This document shows, piece by piece, positions 18,406 through 29,146 of a stretch of 64,000 nucleotides of DNA. The position numbers and the translations under genes are program-made. The notes under the pieces were generated by a model that was given only the letters and a program-made list of their open reading frames with translations, did not search any database and was not told the origin of the DNA. The stretch spans positions 2,046,001 to 2,110,000 of the forward strand of contig AP025283.1 in assembly GCA_024347235.1 (NCBI GenBank). The letters are read 5' to 3'. How positions within the stretch are numbered: position 1 is the first letter of the stretch; every line of letters begins with the position of its first letter. The DNA is from Aliamphritea spongicola. Its GTDB lineage: Bacteria > Pseudomonadota > Gammaproteobacteria > Pseudomonadales > Balneatricaceae.

Positions 18406-19690
18406 TGACACCGGCATCCGGCGGATATCCTCACAGTTACTATGCAGACAGCGTTGACCTGCCACCCCGGCGGGCTGCGCTGGAAGGGAGTCAGGAAGCG
18501 GATATCTGTATTGTCGGTGCCGGTTTCAGCGGGCTTGCTGCCGGGCTGTTTCTCCGGGAACGGGGTTATCGGGTCATCCTGCTTGAGGGCGAGCGGGTTG
18601 GCTGGGGCGCATCCGGCCGTAACGGTGGTCAGCTGATTAATGGTTTCAACGGTGGCATTGATTTTCTGCATGACTACTTTTCTGACTGCGGCACTTCAGT
18701 GGCAGAGCTGCACCTGGCCGGAGGGGATATTCTCAGAGAGGTAACAGAGCGTCACCGGATCGACTGTGATTACCGACCCGGTCATGTGACGGTGGCCTAC
18801 ACCCAAAAACACATGCAGGGGCTGGCTGAAGAAGCAAAGCTGTGTCAGCGGCATGACATCCCCGGCTATCAGCTGCTGGATAAAGACCAGCTGCAGGAAT
18901 ATGTGGGCTCCGGCGTGTATGCCGGTGGTTTACTGGATGGCCGTGGCGGACACATCCGCTGAAGCTGGCGCTGGGTGAGGCCCGGGTGCTGGAGCAACTG
19001 GGCGGACAGATCTTTGAACACTCACCGGTTACAGGGATTGAAGAGAAGGGGGATCGTCAGGTGGTGAAGACCGCCAAGGGACAGGTGATCGCCCGTCAGG
19101 TGATCCTTTGTGGCAATGCCTATTTGGGAGAATTGTCCAAACCGCTGGCGAAGCGGGTCATGCCTGCCGCCACTCAGGTGATGGCCACCGAGCCGCTACC
19201 GGAAGCCCTGGCAAAGCAGCTGTTGCCGGCGGATATGTGCATCGCAGATTGCCGGTACATTCTGGACTATTACCGCCTCTCTGCTGACCGGCGGCTGTTA
19301 TTCGGCGGCGGCACTGTATATGGCGGTGTGGCCCCGGATGACATTATCGGTAAACTGCGGCCCAACATGCTGAAAGTGTTCCCGCAACTGGCAGATGTCA
19401 AAATCGATTATGCCTGGAGCGGCAACATTGCCATTACCAATAACCGCCATGCTCAGTTGGGTAAGCTGCGGCACAATCTGTATTTTGCCCACGGTTATTG
19501 CGGTCATGGTGTCAATGTCACCCATCTGTTCGGCAAACTACTGGCGGATGCCATTGATGGTGATACTGAACTGTTTGATATTTTTGCCGGTGTGCCTTGG
19601 TCGGGTTTCCCCGGCGGTCAGCGCTTTCGGGTACCTTACTCGGTAGCCGGTTCCTGGTGGTACGGCCTGCGGGACCGGATCGGAGTTTAA
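18405..19690 (+). CDS. puuB: FAD-dependent oxidoreductase, PuuB-like (one frameshift)
   Basis: Flavin amine oxidase of the DAO/GlpD fold, probably gamma-glutamylputrescine oxidase. The FAD motif is DICIVGAGFSGLAAGLFLRE, then the family block GWGASGRNGGQLINGFNGG, and near the C-terminus YFAHGYCGHGVNVTHLFG. A single slip near 18958 creates a false stop after GRGGHIR; the chain then goes on as LKLALGEARVLEQLGG. Length is about 428 residues. It overlaps the ligase gene at TGATG, so both are made together. Confidence 0.86.
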
Positions 19691-19833
19691 GTTTTCCGGT
19701 GGCTGATCACAGCTGCTGAGTTTGCAACCAGGGAGAGTGCTCCTCCCGGGTGGCTTATTTCTCTTACAGGGCCTTGAATTTATTTGATGTAGCACGGATT
19801 ATTCGTGGCGATGATCAATCAGGAAAGATCGCT

Positions 19834-20570
19834 ATGAAAACCTCCGTATTTGTTTCTGTCCTTATGTTCAGCAGCCTGGCATCTGCTGAAATTCTTTCGG
19901 TTCACTGTCCTGTGGGCTGTCCGGAAAGCCCCGCCGGCAATGATATGCTGTTCGGCCATTTATACGCCTTATCGAATAATCCCGACACCAAGTTTGCCGA
20001 CTGGGTTGCCTATGAAGTGGATGTGGTGAACTTTGGTACCTCGCCGGGCCGGGAATGGGCCACTGATCCTCTGCTGGATGAAAACGAGACCCTGGAAGCC
20101 AAAGACTACACCGGAGCCCGTAACAGTGATCTGGAAGCAGACCGGGGCCATCAGGCACCGCTGGCGTCCTTGCCGGTTCCCGTTACTGGCCGGAGCTGAA
20201 CTATTTCAGCAATATCACCCCGCAGGATAAACACCTCAATCAGGGGCCGTGGAAGGCGCTGGAAGATGCGGTGCGTGCCGGGGTCAGCTATGGCAACTCT
20301 TTATATGTGATGACCGGCCCACTGTATGATCAGAACATGCCGGCCCTGCCAAAAGCCGATGAACCCCATCAGGTGCCCTCCGGCTATTTCAAGCTGGTGT
20401 ATAACCTGAAAGGGGAGTCCGCAGGTTTCATTATGCAGCAGAGTGCCGGCCGTAAAGATGACTTCTGTGCCAGTGCAGTCAGTTTTACAAAAATTCAGGC
20501 GCAAACGCCATTTGAACTGCCAGCCCTTAAAGATTCAGCGGTGATTGCCAAACGGCTGGGATGCCAGTAA
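19834..20570 (+). CDS. Secreted DNA/RNA non-specific endonuclease (frameshift)
   Basis: NUC-family nuclease with the active-site motif DRGH in LEADRGHQAPLASL. The signal peptide is MKTSVFVSVLMFSSLASA; AGGAAAG precedes it. The later part (GPWKALEDAVRAGVSYGNSL, then YVMTGPLYDQNMPALP) is typical of the Serratia-nuclease fold. The frame slips near 20170; restored length is about 245 residues. Eight residues after the signal lie two closely spaced cysteines (HCPVGCPES). It probably digests nucleic acid outside the cell. It stands alone, after the puuB-like gene. Confidence 0.83.
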
Positions 20571-20630
20571 AGCCGCTGCTTGTGTCTGTTCAGTATATGA
20601 TTTTTCCTGGAATTTTTAGATATATAAAAA

Positions 20631-20682
20631 CGATAGTTTTGATATTTATATAGTATTTCATTAGTTCTCTTCCGCTTTGCTA
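20631..20682 (+). promoter_or_regulatory. Shared catabolic promoter element, copy 1 (tctC)
   Basis: GATA at 20632, then ATAGTATTT at 20650-20658 and TTGCTA at 20677-20682. The same three blocks at the same spacing (GATA to ATAGTATTT identical, the last gap within one base) occur at 34519-34569 and, on the minus strand, at 29077-29027. It lies 73 bases before tctC. Confidence 0.6.
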
Positions 20683-20754
20683 TGGTTATCCGTATCGGGT
20701 GTTAAAGTTATCTCAGAACGCTCGGGATATCAGAACAATAAGAGAGGACCCATT

Positions 20755-21714
20755 ATGAAATTTCGTTCCCGGATTGCTTCACTGGTTGCAGGTACTGCCC
20801 TGGCACTGTCTGCAACGGCTACCACAGCCGTTGCGGCTGATTTTCCAGACCGTCCGATCAACCTGATCGTGGGCTATAAAGCCGGCGGTGGTGTGGATAC
20901 CTATGCCCGTGCGCTGGCAAAAGTTGCCCCGCAGTACCTGAATGACCAGCCGGTCGTGGTGGTGAATAAGCCCGGTGGCGGTGGCCTGATTGGCGGTCGT
21001 TTCGTGGCAGATCAGCCACCAACCGGTTATTCCCTGTACCTTTCATCTGCCGGTTCCATGGTGTTGCGTAATCTGGCCAAGCGTCAGGTGGTGTCCAGTC
21101 AGGACTTTAAACAGGTCGCCACCATCGGTGAGCTGACGGCAGGTGTGTTCGTGCCGGCCAGTTCCGAAATTAAGACCCTGGATGAACTGATTGCCAAACT
21201 GCAAAGCAGCGATACTAAATTACGCTGGGGCCACACCGGCCGGGGTAATGTCTGGCATGTGGCCGGTGTAGGGCTGCTGGATAAAAATGGCCTGAAAGCC
21301 AAAGATGTACCCTTTAAAGGGGGTTCCGGGGTACGTTCTGCGGTAATTAGCGGTCAGGTGGATTTTGCCGTGATCGGTGCCCATCTGGGCCGTGGTTTTG
21401 AAAAGGATATCCGTCAGTTGGCGGTATTGTCTGATAGCCGTCATCCGGCGGTACCGGAAATCCCGACTGCAGCTGAGCTGAATGTTGAATACACCAAGGT
21501 ATCCAGCCCGATTGTGGTGATGGCACCAAAGCGGGTCAGTGATGCGACTGTCGGTAAACTGTCTGAGGCGATTACTGCCATTGCCAAAGATGCCAGGTTC
21601 GCTGAAGTACTGTCCAATGCCGGTTTGCCGACTGTCAGCCTGGATGCGTCTGAAAGTCAGGACCTGATCGATAATGCCCGGGCTAACTGGAAGCCTTTGC
21701 TGGGTGCTAAGTAA
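20755..21714 (+). CDS. tctC: Tripartite tricarboxylate transporter substrate-binding protein
   Basis: Periplasmic binding protein of the TctC/Bug family, 319 residues, intact. It has a signal peptide (SLVAGTALALSATATTAVAA) and the Bug motifs FPDRPINLIVGYKAGGGVD and VVVVNKPGGGGLIGG. It delivers a carboxylate to the TctA/TctB membrane subunits encoded next. The start is the ATG at 20755 after AGAGAGGA. Its stop overlaps the tctB start (TAATG). The ligand cannot be read from sequence; linked genes suggest an organic acid or lactone. Confidence 0.92.
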   Translation: MKFRSRIASLVAGTALALSATATTAVAADFPDRPINLIVGYKAGGGVDTYARALAKVAPQYLNDQPVVVVNKPGGGGLIGGRFVADQPPTGYSLYLSSAGSMVLRNLAKRQVVSSQDFKQVATIGELTAGVFVPASSEIKTLDELIAKLQSSDTKLRWGHTGRGNVWHVAGVGLLDKNGLKAKDVPFKGGSGVRSAVISGQVDFAVIGAHLGRGFEKDIRQLAVLSDSRHPAVPEIPTAAELNVEYTKVSSPIVVMAPKRVSDATVGKLSEAITAIAKDARFAEVLSNAGLPTVSLDASESQDLIDNARANWKPLLGAK

Positions 21715-22257
21715 TGAGTACTCAACCAGACATGCAAACTGAAGCTCAGGCTTCGTCGCAGTCCGGTGCCGGCGCGTCCCCGGGGACGCGCAGACCTTGT
21801 TACCGGTCTGGTGATTATGGCGCTGGCGGCGTTCTTCTTTAATGAAACCTTTGCCATTCCTTTTGACCCTGAAGAAGGGGATATCAGCCCGCGTTTTTCC
21901 CGCAGAGTATCTGTCTGATGCTTGGCTTGCTGGGAGGCATTCTGGCCTTTCAGGGCGGCCGGGGATCACCGCACCGGATGATAACTGCAGCTTTGATATG
22001 CAGGACTTTCTGTTCAAAGTGCTGCCGTTGTCGGTGCTGAGCTTTGTTTACGTCTGGCTGTTTCAGGGTTTCGGTTACATTCTGGCGACCATCGTGACGC
22101 TGGCAATCGCCTGTTATCTGTTTGGTGTGCGCGGCTTGCGTCTGCTGATTTTGCCACCGGTGGTGTCGGTAATCTTTTATTACCTGTTCTTCGGTCTTAT
22201 GGGGTGTTCGAGCCTCCGGCAGAGATCTTTGATCTGCTGGCCATATTCAGATCGTAA
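21714..22257 (+). CDS. tctB: Tripartite tricarboxylate transporter small subunit (frameshifts)
   Basis: Small four-helix membrane subunit of the TctABC carrier. It starts MSTQPDMQTEAQASSQSG at the ATG overlapping the tctC stop. After repair, helix 1 reads DLVTGLVIMALAAFFFNETF, with the TctB segment EEGDISPRFFPQ. Helices follow at QSICLMLGLLGGILAFQGG and VLSFVYVWLFQGFGYILATI, and the end is FEPPAEIFDLLAIFRS. Three slips lie near 21790, 21895 and 22205. About 181 residues, normal for TctB. It is co-transcribed with tctC and tctA. Confidence 0.8.
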
Positions 22258-22281
22258 ATGAACAGTGTGAGGGTATAAAAG

Positions 22282-23798
22282 ATGGAATTAATTAACGGTT
22301 TTATAACCATTTTCTCCCAGCCTGTAACGATGCTGTTCATCGTCTGCGGTGCGTTTCTCGGGGTCGTTGTCGGCGCAGTGCCTGGCCTGACGGCGTCTGC
22401 TGCAATCGCCATGCTGGTTCCGATTACCTACTACATTGATCCGCTGTCAGCGCTGGCGTTTCTCTATGTGATCGGTAAAGCCGGCCGTTTTGGCGGATCT
22501 ATTTCTGCGATTCTGTTTAACACGCCGGGTACAACGGCAGCTGCTGCGACGGTACTGGACGGCCACCCGATGACCCGCAAAGGTCAGGCGGGTAAGGCGC
22601 TGAAAACTGCTTCGCTGGCATCAGCCATTGGTGATTTCACCGGTGAAATCCTGCTGATCTGCGGGGCGCTGTTCATTGCCACCTATACCCGTCAGCTCGG
22701 GCCGCCGGAATATTTCGCCATTTATGTCTGTGCATTTCTGATTATCGGCAGTGTGATTTCCAGCTCTGTGCTGAAGGGCATTATTTCCACACTGCTTGGA
22801 GGTTTGCTGGCGATGGTAGGGCTTGACCCGATCACCTCGGAACCCCGTTTTGATCTGGGTATGATTGAGCTGTACAACGGTTTGTCGCTGGTGCCGTTAC
22901 TGATTGGTCTGTTCGTGATTTCTGAGGTATTTACTCAGGCTGCACGGGGGCTGGATCAGGGGCACCATGACACCATTAAGGCGAAAAACCGGAAGATGAC
23001 CAGTTATCGTTCGCCGAGGTAAAACGTTGCTTGCCGTTTATCGGTAAAGGCTCAGTCATTGGTTCTGTCGTCGGTCTGTTACCGGGCGTCGGTTCTGCTG
23101 TCGCCTGCTTTGTGGCCTACGGTGAAGGTCGCCGTAAGGCACATAATGCCGAGCAGTGGGGCACCGGGGTAGTGGAAGGTATTGCAGCACCGGAAGCGGC
23201 GAATAACGCAGTATCTGGCCCGAGTATGATTCCGCTGCTGGCCTTAGGCGTGCCGGGCAGTACCATTGCTGCAATGTTGCTGGGGGTCTTTATGATTCAC
23301 GGTATTCAGGTGGGGCCACAGATCTTTGAAACATCCGGCGACATTGTGTACGGGCTGTTTGCCTCCGGTCTGATCGGCATTGCCCTGTACTTTGTCATTG
23401 GCTGGTATGGCTCTGCTTTTATTGGCCGGGTGATCGATAAGATTCCTGCCAACCTGATTTATCCGTCCATCATGGCGGTGGCCTGTATTTCTGCCTATAC
23501 CGCCCGTTCCAGCCTGTTTGATGTGGGGCTGGCCTGTCTGTTTGGACTGGTGGGTTACCTGATGAAAGTGATGAACCTCAGTGCGGCGGCCACGGTTATT
23601 GCCTTTGTGCTTGCTCCTGGAGCAGAACAGGCGCTGCGCCAGTCACTGCTGCTGACCGATGATGGCTTTGGCATCTTCCTGGACCGTCCGGTGGCGTTGG
23701 TGTTCTTTGCCATTCCTGTGCTGGCCATTGGTATGCGGCTTTACAATCGCCGACGGCAGGCGAAAGCCGCCGGGGTGCAGGTGCCGGATACCGCCTGA
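22282..23798 (+). CDS. tctA: Tripartite tricarboxylate transporter large permease (one frameshift)
   Basis: Large permease of the TctABC secondary carrier, about 505 residues and roughly twelve helices. It starts MELINGFITIFSQPVTMLF and carries the TctA signatures GAFLGVVVGAVPGLTASAAI and GSISAILFNTPGTTAAAATV. A single slip near 23005 separates the halves; the second opens KGSVIGSVVGLLPGVGSAV and contains the mirrored motif LLALGVPGSTIAAMLLGVF. A hairpin terminator follows the stop. Confidence 0.93.
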
Positions 23799-23812
23799 CT
23801 CGGTACCTTTCT

Positions 23813-23833
23813 GCCCCGGTTCATTCCGGGGCT
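23813..23833 (+). terminator. Terminator after tctA
   Basis: GCCCCGG (23813-23819) and CCGGGGC (23827-23833) pair around TTTCATT and are followed by TTACCTTTCTG. It would partly separate tctCBA from the sulfatase gene 107 bases on. Confidence 0.6.
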
Positions 23834-23940
23834 TACCTTTCTGTCTTCTTTCAAATCTCAGTAAACGGCGCCGGCTGAACGGCTGCTGCGGTCGTTTACG
23901 TCCTCAGTAAGTGCCTTTTATACAGGGCAAGGTGAGTGTT

Positions 23941-25374
23941 ATGTCTAAGAAAAATATTCTGGTGATAATGTCCGATGAGCACAGCAATAAGTTGCTCAGT
24001 TGTTATGGACACCCTCTGGCGAAAACCCCTCATCTGGATGCACTGGCTGCCCGTGGTTGCCGCTTCAGTTCTGCGTACAGTAATTCGCCGATTTGTCTGC
24101 CTGCCCGGGCCGCTTTTGCCACCGGTAAACATGTTCATGAGACCCGCTACTGGGATAACGCCCACCCTTATGAAGGCGCTGTCGACAGCTGGGGCATGTT
24201 ATCCGCCGTGAAGGTGTTCGCTCGGCATCGGTTGGCAAGTTGCATTACCGCAATGAAACCGATGACGTGGGGTTTGATGAACAGATCCTGCCAATGCATG
24301 TGGTTGGCGGGCAGGGGGATGTTTTAGGGTCCGTCAGGGATGAGCTGCCCCGGCGGATGCGCTGTAAATCACTGGCGGATAATATTGGTCCGGGTGAAAG
24401 TACCTACACCGAATATGACCGGAACATTACCCGGCTGAGTTGTAACTGGCTGCAGGAAAATGCCACAGACGGCCCATGGGTACTGTATGTGGGGCTGGTG
24501 GCACCGCATTTTCCTCTGATTGCTCCGCAGCAGTTTTACGACCTGTATGCGGATCTGGATATAGCGTTACCGAAAATGTATGCCGACGATGACCGACCGG
24601 ATCATCAGTGGCTGCAGCAGTGGCGCAATTGCTGGATTCACAATGAGTTCTTCACTGAAGATAAAGTGAAAATTGCCCTGAAAAGCTATCTGGGCCTGTG
24701 TTCTTTCATGGATGACAATGTCGGTCAGATTTTACAGGCACTGGAAGCCACCGGTGTGGCTGCTGATACGCAAATCATTTATACCTCGGATCACGGTGAT
24801 AACTTAGGGGCGCGAGGCTTGTGGGGCAAGTCGACCTTCTTTGAAGAAGCGGTGGCCATTCCAACGATTATCGCCGGTGAAGGCGTCGCGCCGGGAACCG
24901 TTTGCGATACCCCGGTAGCACTGACCGATGTCGCCGCGACCATCGTGAAAGAAGCGGGTGCGGATATACCTGATGGCTGGGCCGGGAGTCGTTATGGGAT
25001 ATTGCGGCTGCGGACTATGATCCGCAACGGACTGTGTTTGGTGAATACCATGCGGCCGGTGCCATCAGTGGTGCCTTTATGCTGCGCAAGGGGCGTTATA
25101 AGTACATCTACTATGTAGGCTTTGAGCCTCAGCTGTTTGATTTGCAGGTAGATCCTGAAGAGCTGACAGATGTTGCCGGTATGGCTGAACATCAGCCGTT
25201 ACTGGCGGAGTTGAGAGCTGAACTGCGCAAGATCTGTGATCCTGAAGCGGTGGACCGGTTGGCGAAAAGCGACCAGAAGAAACTGGTGGATGCCAACGGT
25301 GGTCGCGAGGAAGTGGTTGCCAAAGGGGCTTTGGCGCAACGCCGGCACCGGGTACCCAGGCAGAATACAGTTGA
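23941..25374 (+). CDS. Sulfatase of the formylglycine type (frameshifts)
   Basis: Type I sulfatase with the modification motif CLPAR (SNSPICLPARAAFATG), whose Cys becomes formylglycine. Metal ligands are at the start (ILVIMSDEHSNKLLSCYGHP) and in IIYTSDHGDNLGARGLWGKS. There is no signal peptide, so it acts in the cytoplasm, as in choline-sulfatase-like enzymes. Breaks lie near 24215, 24990 and 25330; the restored chain of about 477 residues ends GTQAEYS at TGA 25372-25374. It is followed by, and slightly overlaps, a TauE/SafE exporter. The substrate is unknown. Confidence 0.87.
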
Positions 25375-26115
25375 TCAGTTCACTGTTAGCGGGTCAGCAG
25401 GAGTGGTTTATTCTGCTGTATCCGCTGGTGAGTCTGTTTGCCGCACTGGCCTCTGCGCTGGTGGGTTTTGGCGGCGGCATCATTATGCTGGTGCTGTTGT
25501 CACCTTTCACCGAGCTCAAAGTGCTGGTTGCCCTCGTTGCGATGGTACAGCTGGCATCATTGGTTTTCCGTTTTTACATTTACCGGCAGGGGATCGATTA
25601 CCGGCTCACGGGGTTATATCTGCTGGGGTCTTTTCCCGGTATTGTCTTGGCTGCCTGGTTATTTGAGGCGGTGAACAGTCAGCAACTGGGCATTGTCCTG
25701 GGGATTTATCTGATGTATTCCGCCTGGCGGCCGGACGGTCTTCCTTTGGCGAATTCACGTCTGGGCATTCCTTTAAGTGCTTCAGTGATGGCATTTGTCT
25801 CTTTCTTCGTGGGAGCGCCAGGGCCTGCCATTGCCAGCCTGATGTCCCAGTTAAATCTGGCCAAAATTGCCTTTCTTGGCACGCTTTCCGCCTGTCTGCT
25901 CGGGCAGACGCTCATGCGTCTGGGGGCTTTTTTCCGTCGGTGTTCAGCTTGAAAACTGGCTGGTGATTTCCGGCCTGATGGTCATGACCAGTCTGGCCGG
26001 GAGTCTGGCGGGCCAGCGCCTGGTCACCTATCTGGATACCGAAACCGTGTTCAGACTGGTACGTATTCTGATGTTGCTCGCCGGGCTGAATTTGCTGTAC
26101 AGGAATCTTTGGTAA
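25371..26115 (+). CDS. TauE/SafE family sulfite/anion exporter (one frameshift)
   Basis: Membrane protein of about 248 residues with seven or eight helices and the TauE/SafE pattern: FAALASALVGFGGGIIMLVL near the start and a repeated half beginning LSASVMAFVSFFVGAPGPAI. The family exports sulfite or organosulfur anions. The likely start is TTG at 25371, overlapping the sulfatase stop; no ATG lies in the correct frame nearby. The frame slips near 25930. Its place next to the sulfatase suggests it removes the freed sulfate or sulfite. Confidence 0.83.
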
Positions 26116-26124
26116 ATCAAGGAC

Positions 26125-26165
26125 GGTGCCTCCGGGAAACCCGTCGATAATTTCCCGGAGGCACC
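26125..26165. terminator. Bidirectional terminator between convergent catabolic operons
   Basis: GGTGCCTCCGGGAAA (26125-26139) pairs perfectly with its complement at 26151-26165 around an 11-base loop. It lies between the exporter stop and the AcnX small-subunit stop. Confidence 0.7.
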
Positions 26166-26278
26166 TGTTGGCTGGCATGATGAGGTGTCGATTGTCTGAT
26201 GGCTGTGCGAAGTAGAAGTGCAGCATGATAAGCGTGCTGCCACGTTTCGCCGTAACAGGCCTGCAATCGGCCGGGCGG

Positions 26279-26692
26279 TCAGCCCGGCACTGTCAGTTGG
26301 CCGGTTACCGGGTCGAGAGTAACCCTGCAACCGGAGTTCAGCTGACGGGTAATATCCTCATTAAAGCCATCCAATAAGGGAATGCCGGCGAACGCTGCTG
26401 CCTGCACCATAACGGGACCTGCATTGTTAAAAACCAGCGCCGCCGGCGCGGTGCCCCGGCGTGTCATTTCGTTCAGCAGCCAGGAGGTGGCAACGCCGCC
26501 CTTCGCGCGGTCGGCGATCAGAATGCAGCCCTTTACACTGGTGCCCGGTTCCGCAATGCCGGGGCGAAGAAATTCACCGGTGGTGATATCCAGGTCGTAC
26601 CGGGCGGAAAATGCTGACTGCAAAACCAGTGCGGGACCGCTGACAGGCTGTCCTAATCCGGTTTTAGTGCTCTGAATGCTGAAGTTAGACAT
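26279..26692 (-). CDS. Aconitase X small (swivel, DUF126) subunit
   Basis: Swivelling-domain subunit of aconitase X, 137 residues, intact. Family landmarks are ALVLQSAFSARYDLDITTG, ADRAKGGVATSWLLNEMTR and PLLDGFNEDITRQLNSGCRV. AcnX enzymes are hydro-lyases; the two-subunit bacterial form has been linked to cis-3-hydroxy-L-proline dehydration, while the archaeal form acts on phosphomevalonate. It lies 11 bases after the large-subunit stop, so both are in one operon. The substrate here is uncertain, see the LigI-like neighbour. Confidence 0.86.
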   Translation of the reverse strand: MSNFSIQSTKTGLGQPVSGPALVLQSAFSARYDLDITTGEFLRPGIAEPGTSVKGCILIADRAKGGVATSWLLNEMTRRGTAPAALVFNNAGPVMVQAAAFAGIPLLDGFNEDITRQLNSGCRVTLDPVTGQLTVPG

Positions 26693-26702
26693 AATTTCTC
26701 TC

Positions 26703-27946
26703 TTATTTTTGTGTCAGTGGCTGGTCAACAACCCGGCCGGCAATGGCTGACGCGATACAGGTATCCAGTGATGCTGCACTGGCCTGATAGCCTGCCCCGT
26801 TAAGGATGTTGCCCAGCTTGGGGACGGGGTGAGGGCGGTTTTCCAGCCGTTATTTTTGCGCATCGGTTCGGAACCGGACTGGAAGAAGTCGATTCCGTCC
26901 AGTAAACGGCACCCGGATGCCCGAAGTTCCGAAGTTACTCCCAGTGAGGTGGCGCAATCCAGGCTGCCCTTGTCAGTGAAGGCAAGAAAGGTGACATCCG
27001 GGTGTATCAGCTTGTTTGCAAGCTTCTCATGCAGTTCCAGTACTTCGCTCCAGCACATTTGCGGTGCGCCGGTAACCACCAGGTCAAGTGGCTGCTCTGC
27101 AATGTTATCGGGGTGAGAATCTGTAACAGATCTGCCCGGCTGATCTGATCTTCCGGAAGTTGTAAGTCGTGATACAGATGGGCTTCCGGGGTTACACCGG
27201 CGATATGGAACAGGCCCACTGCGCCGTAGCTGGCCATGGCTGCGCCCAGGTGGCTTAGCGCCAGTGCCCCGGATGAGCACTGATGCCTGAGATCAGTGGG
27301 ATGTCATCTATATTTTTCAGCATACCGCCGATCACAGCCCCCAGGGCGCCCCATTCGGTCAGGGTTTGCGGCGCATCAGTAAGATGAAAACGGCGTTTTG
27401 GCCGACGCATCCCGGGTAAGTGCAGCCCCAGCAGGGCACGAATCCGGTCAGGGCTGCGGCCAGCCCGCAGGGCCGGCTTCAAAGTTAGTACGGGCACCCA
27501 GTGCTGAATTTGCATAAATCGCCGAAGGGGTTGAGCCCATGGCGATGGATTCCCAAAACAGGGAGCCGGCACGGAGTGATGGTTAATATGGTTGTAATCC
27601 ATATGACAGCCCAGCCGGGCAATGGCATTCAGGCGGCGCTGATCCAGCGCCATAAACCAGTCTGGCAGGCCGTATTGTTGCAGCTCACTGGCGGTATGAC
27701 GGCTTTCCAGATAGAAGTTGGCCAATGGCTGGCGTTCGGCCGCCGGTGCTTCGGCCAGTTCTTCCAGAAAGCGGATACCGGCTTCCCCATGGCGTCGGTG
27801 TCGGCCATAAAGAATGCATAGCGGATTGGCGTCAGGGATTCGGCACTCAGCACCCGGCCGGTGTCCAGTTGGAATTGCATGGCCCAGGCACGGCTTGCGC
27901 CCATCTCACCTTTGAGCATGCGCTCCTGATAAGCGTTTAACTGCAT
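26703..27946 (-). CDS. Aconitase X catalytic (DUF521) subunit (several frameshifts)
   Basis: Large catalytic subunit of two-subunit aconitase X, with an iron-sulfur or metal site. It starts MQLNAYQERMLKGEMGASRA, typical of DUF521, and has PLANFYLESRHTASELQQY and WGALGAVIGGMLKNIDDIPL. At least four slips (near 27790, 27560, 27290 and 27110) break the frame. The correct final frame ends AGRVVDQPLTQK at TAA 26703-26705. Restored length is about 414 residues, normal for the family. It is co-transcribed with the small subunit and behind the LigI-like hydrolase. Confidence 0.8.
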
Positions 27947-27985
27947 AGTGTTTCCTTCTTATTCTTCACGTGGCTTGGGCGGCTG

Positions 27986-28884
27986 TTACGCAGGAAAGTC
28001 ATAGAGCCTGGCCGGGTTATCGGCCAGGATTTTCTGCCGCAGGTGTGCGTCCGGTGCCCAGTCGGGCAGCATGTTCAGCAGCGCGCCGTCTTCGGGCATC
28101 GGAATATCAAAATGTGGGTGGGGCCAGTCACTGCCGTATACCACCTGATCCGGGTTGGCGGCGATGATTGTCCGGGCAAAAGCAGTGACATCGCTGTAGG
28201 GGGCTTCCTGTTGCCCGGTAAAACGGTAACTGCCGGACAGTTTCGCCCAGGATTTGCCTTCGCTTATCAGGCGCAGCATGGCCTGAAACCCCGGCTGGTT
28301 AATACCTTGCTGAACCGGCATGTGCCCCATGTGATCGAATACGGTTGGCACCGGTAAATCCGTCAGCGCACTGTACAGATCGGCGAACTGGCTGACATCA
28401 ATCAGCAGTTGCAGGTGCCAGCCCAGTTCAGCCAGCTTGGCTGCCAGGCTTTTCAGGTTGCTGATCTGCATATTGTTGATTTGGGCGCTGCTGCGGAACA
28501 GTAAGTTGACCCGTGCGCCCGGGCACCGGCAGCATGCATAGCACGCAGTTCAGTCATGCTGATGTCTTCACCGACGACAACAACCGCACGGAAGTTGTCA
28601 CCGCCGTCGGCAACGGCATTCAGGGTGACTGAGTTATCTGTGCCGTAAACGCTTGGCTGAACAATCACACCGCGGCTAAAACCAAGTGTACTGAGCAGGT
28701 GCCGGTATGCTCCCAGGCTGGCCGGAGGCGGCGTATAGCTGCGGTCAGATACCAGCGATGCTTCACGGGCCTGGGTGAAAACATGGGCATGGCAGTCACA
28801 GGCGTGCGCCGGCATGGTAAACCCGGTGTTGGTAATATCTGTTCTTGCCGGGGCACACAGGGGAATGGTTTCGGTGACAGGCAT
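27986..28884 (-). CDS. Amidohydrolase family, 2-pyrone-4,6-dicarboxylate hydrolase-like (one frameshift)
   Basis: TIM-barrel lactonase of the amidohydrolase superfamily. The metal motif is CDCHAHVF near residue 30; other barrel strands are TVFDHMGHMPVQQGINQPGF and the end block YGSDWPHPHFDIPMPEDGAL. These match LigI-like enzymes and D-galactarolactone isomerases, which act on dicarboxylic lactones. A slip near 28505 breaks ARGVRVNLLFRSSAQ. Restored length is about 300 residues. It is first in an operon with aconitase X. Hydrolysis of a lactone followed by AcnX dehydration is my inference. Confidence 0.78.
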
Positions 28885-29026
28885 AGTGATTGCTCTCGTT
28901 ATATGACACGTACTTTGGCAATCAAAAAAACGGCAGTCAGCATCTGTCAGGGCAAGGTTGGAATCTGTTCATGACAGGAGGCTCATGGGCTGACTGCCGG
29001 ATAAGTAATGATTGACCTGTTCAGAG

Positions 29027-29077
29027 TAGCAAGCAGTTTTGTGATTAGAAAATACTATATAAATATACGCATTATCG
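29027..29077 (-). promoter_or_regulatory. Shared catabolic promoter element, copy 2 (LigI-like/AcnX operon)
   Basis: Read on the minus strand: CGATA at 29077-29073, ATAGTATTT at 29058-29050, TTGCTA at 29032-29027. ATATTTATATAGTATTT is identical to the tctC copy over 17 bases. It lies 143 bases before the hydrolase start. Confidence 0.6.
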
Positions 29078-29110
29078 TATTTTTATATTGCATGATTGCA
29101 GTTGAGTCTG

Positions 29111-29131
29111 CCCGGCACTGGCCGTGCCGGG
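29111..29131 (-). terminator. Hairpin after the thiolase gene
   Basis: CCCGGCAC (29111-29118) pairs with GTGCCGGG (29124-29131). It lies 16 bases beyond the thiolase stop in the minus direction. No T run, so strength is uncertain. Confidence 0.4.
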
Positions 29132-29146
29132 AAAGTCTGCCGGGGT

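Noticed and set aside
21220..22017. Minus-strand open frame of 265 codons opposite tctC/tctB
   Set aside because: Antisense to an intact TctC gene and the TctB start; its sequence has no family pattern.
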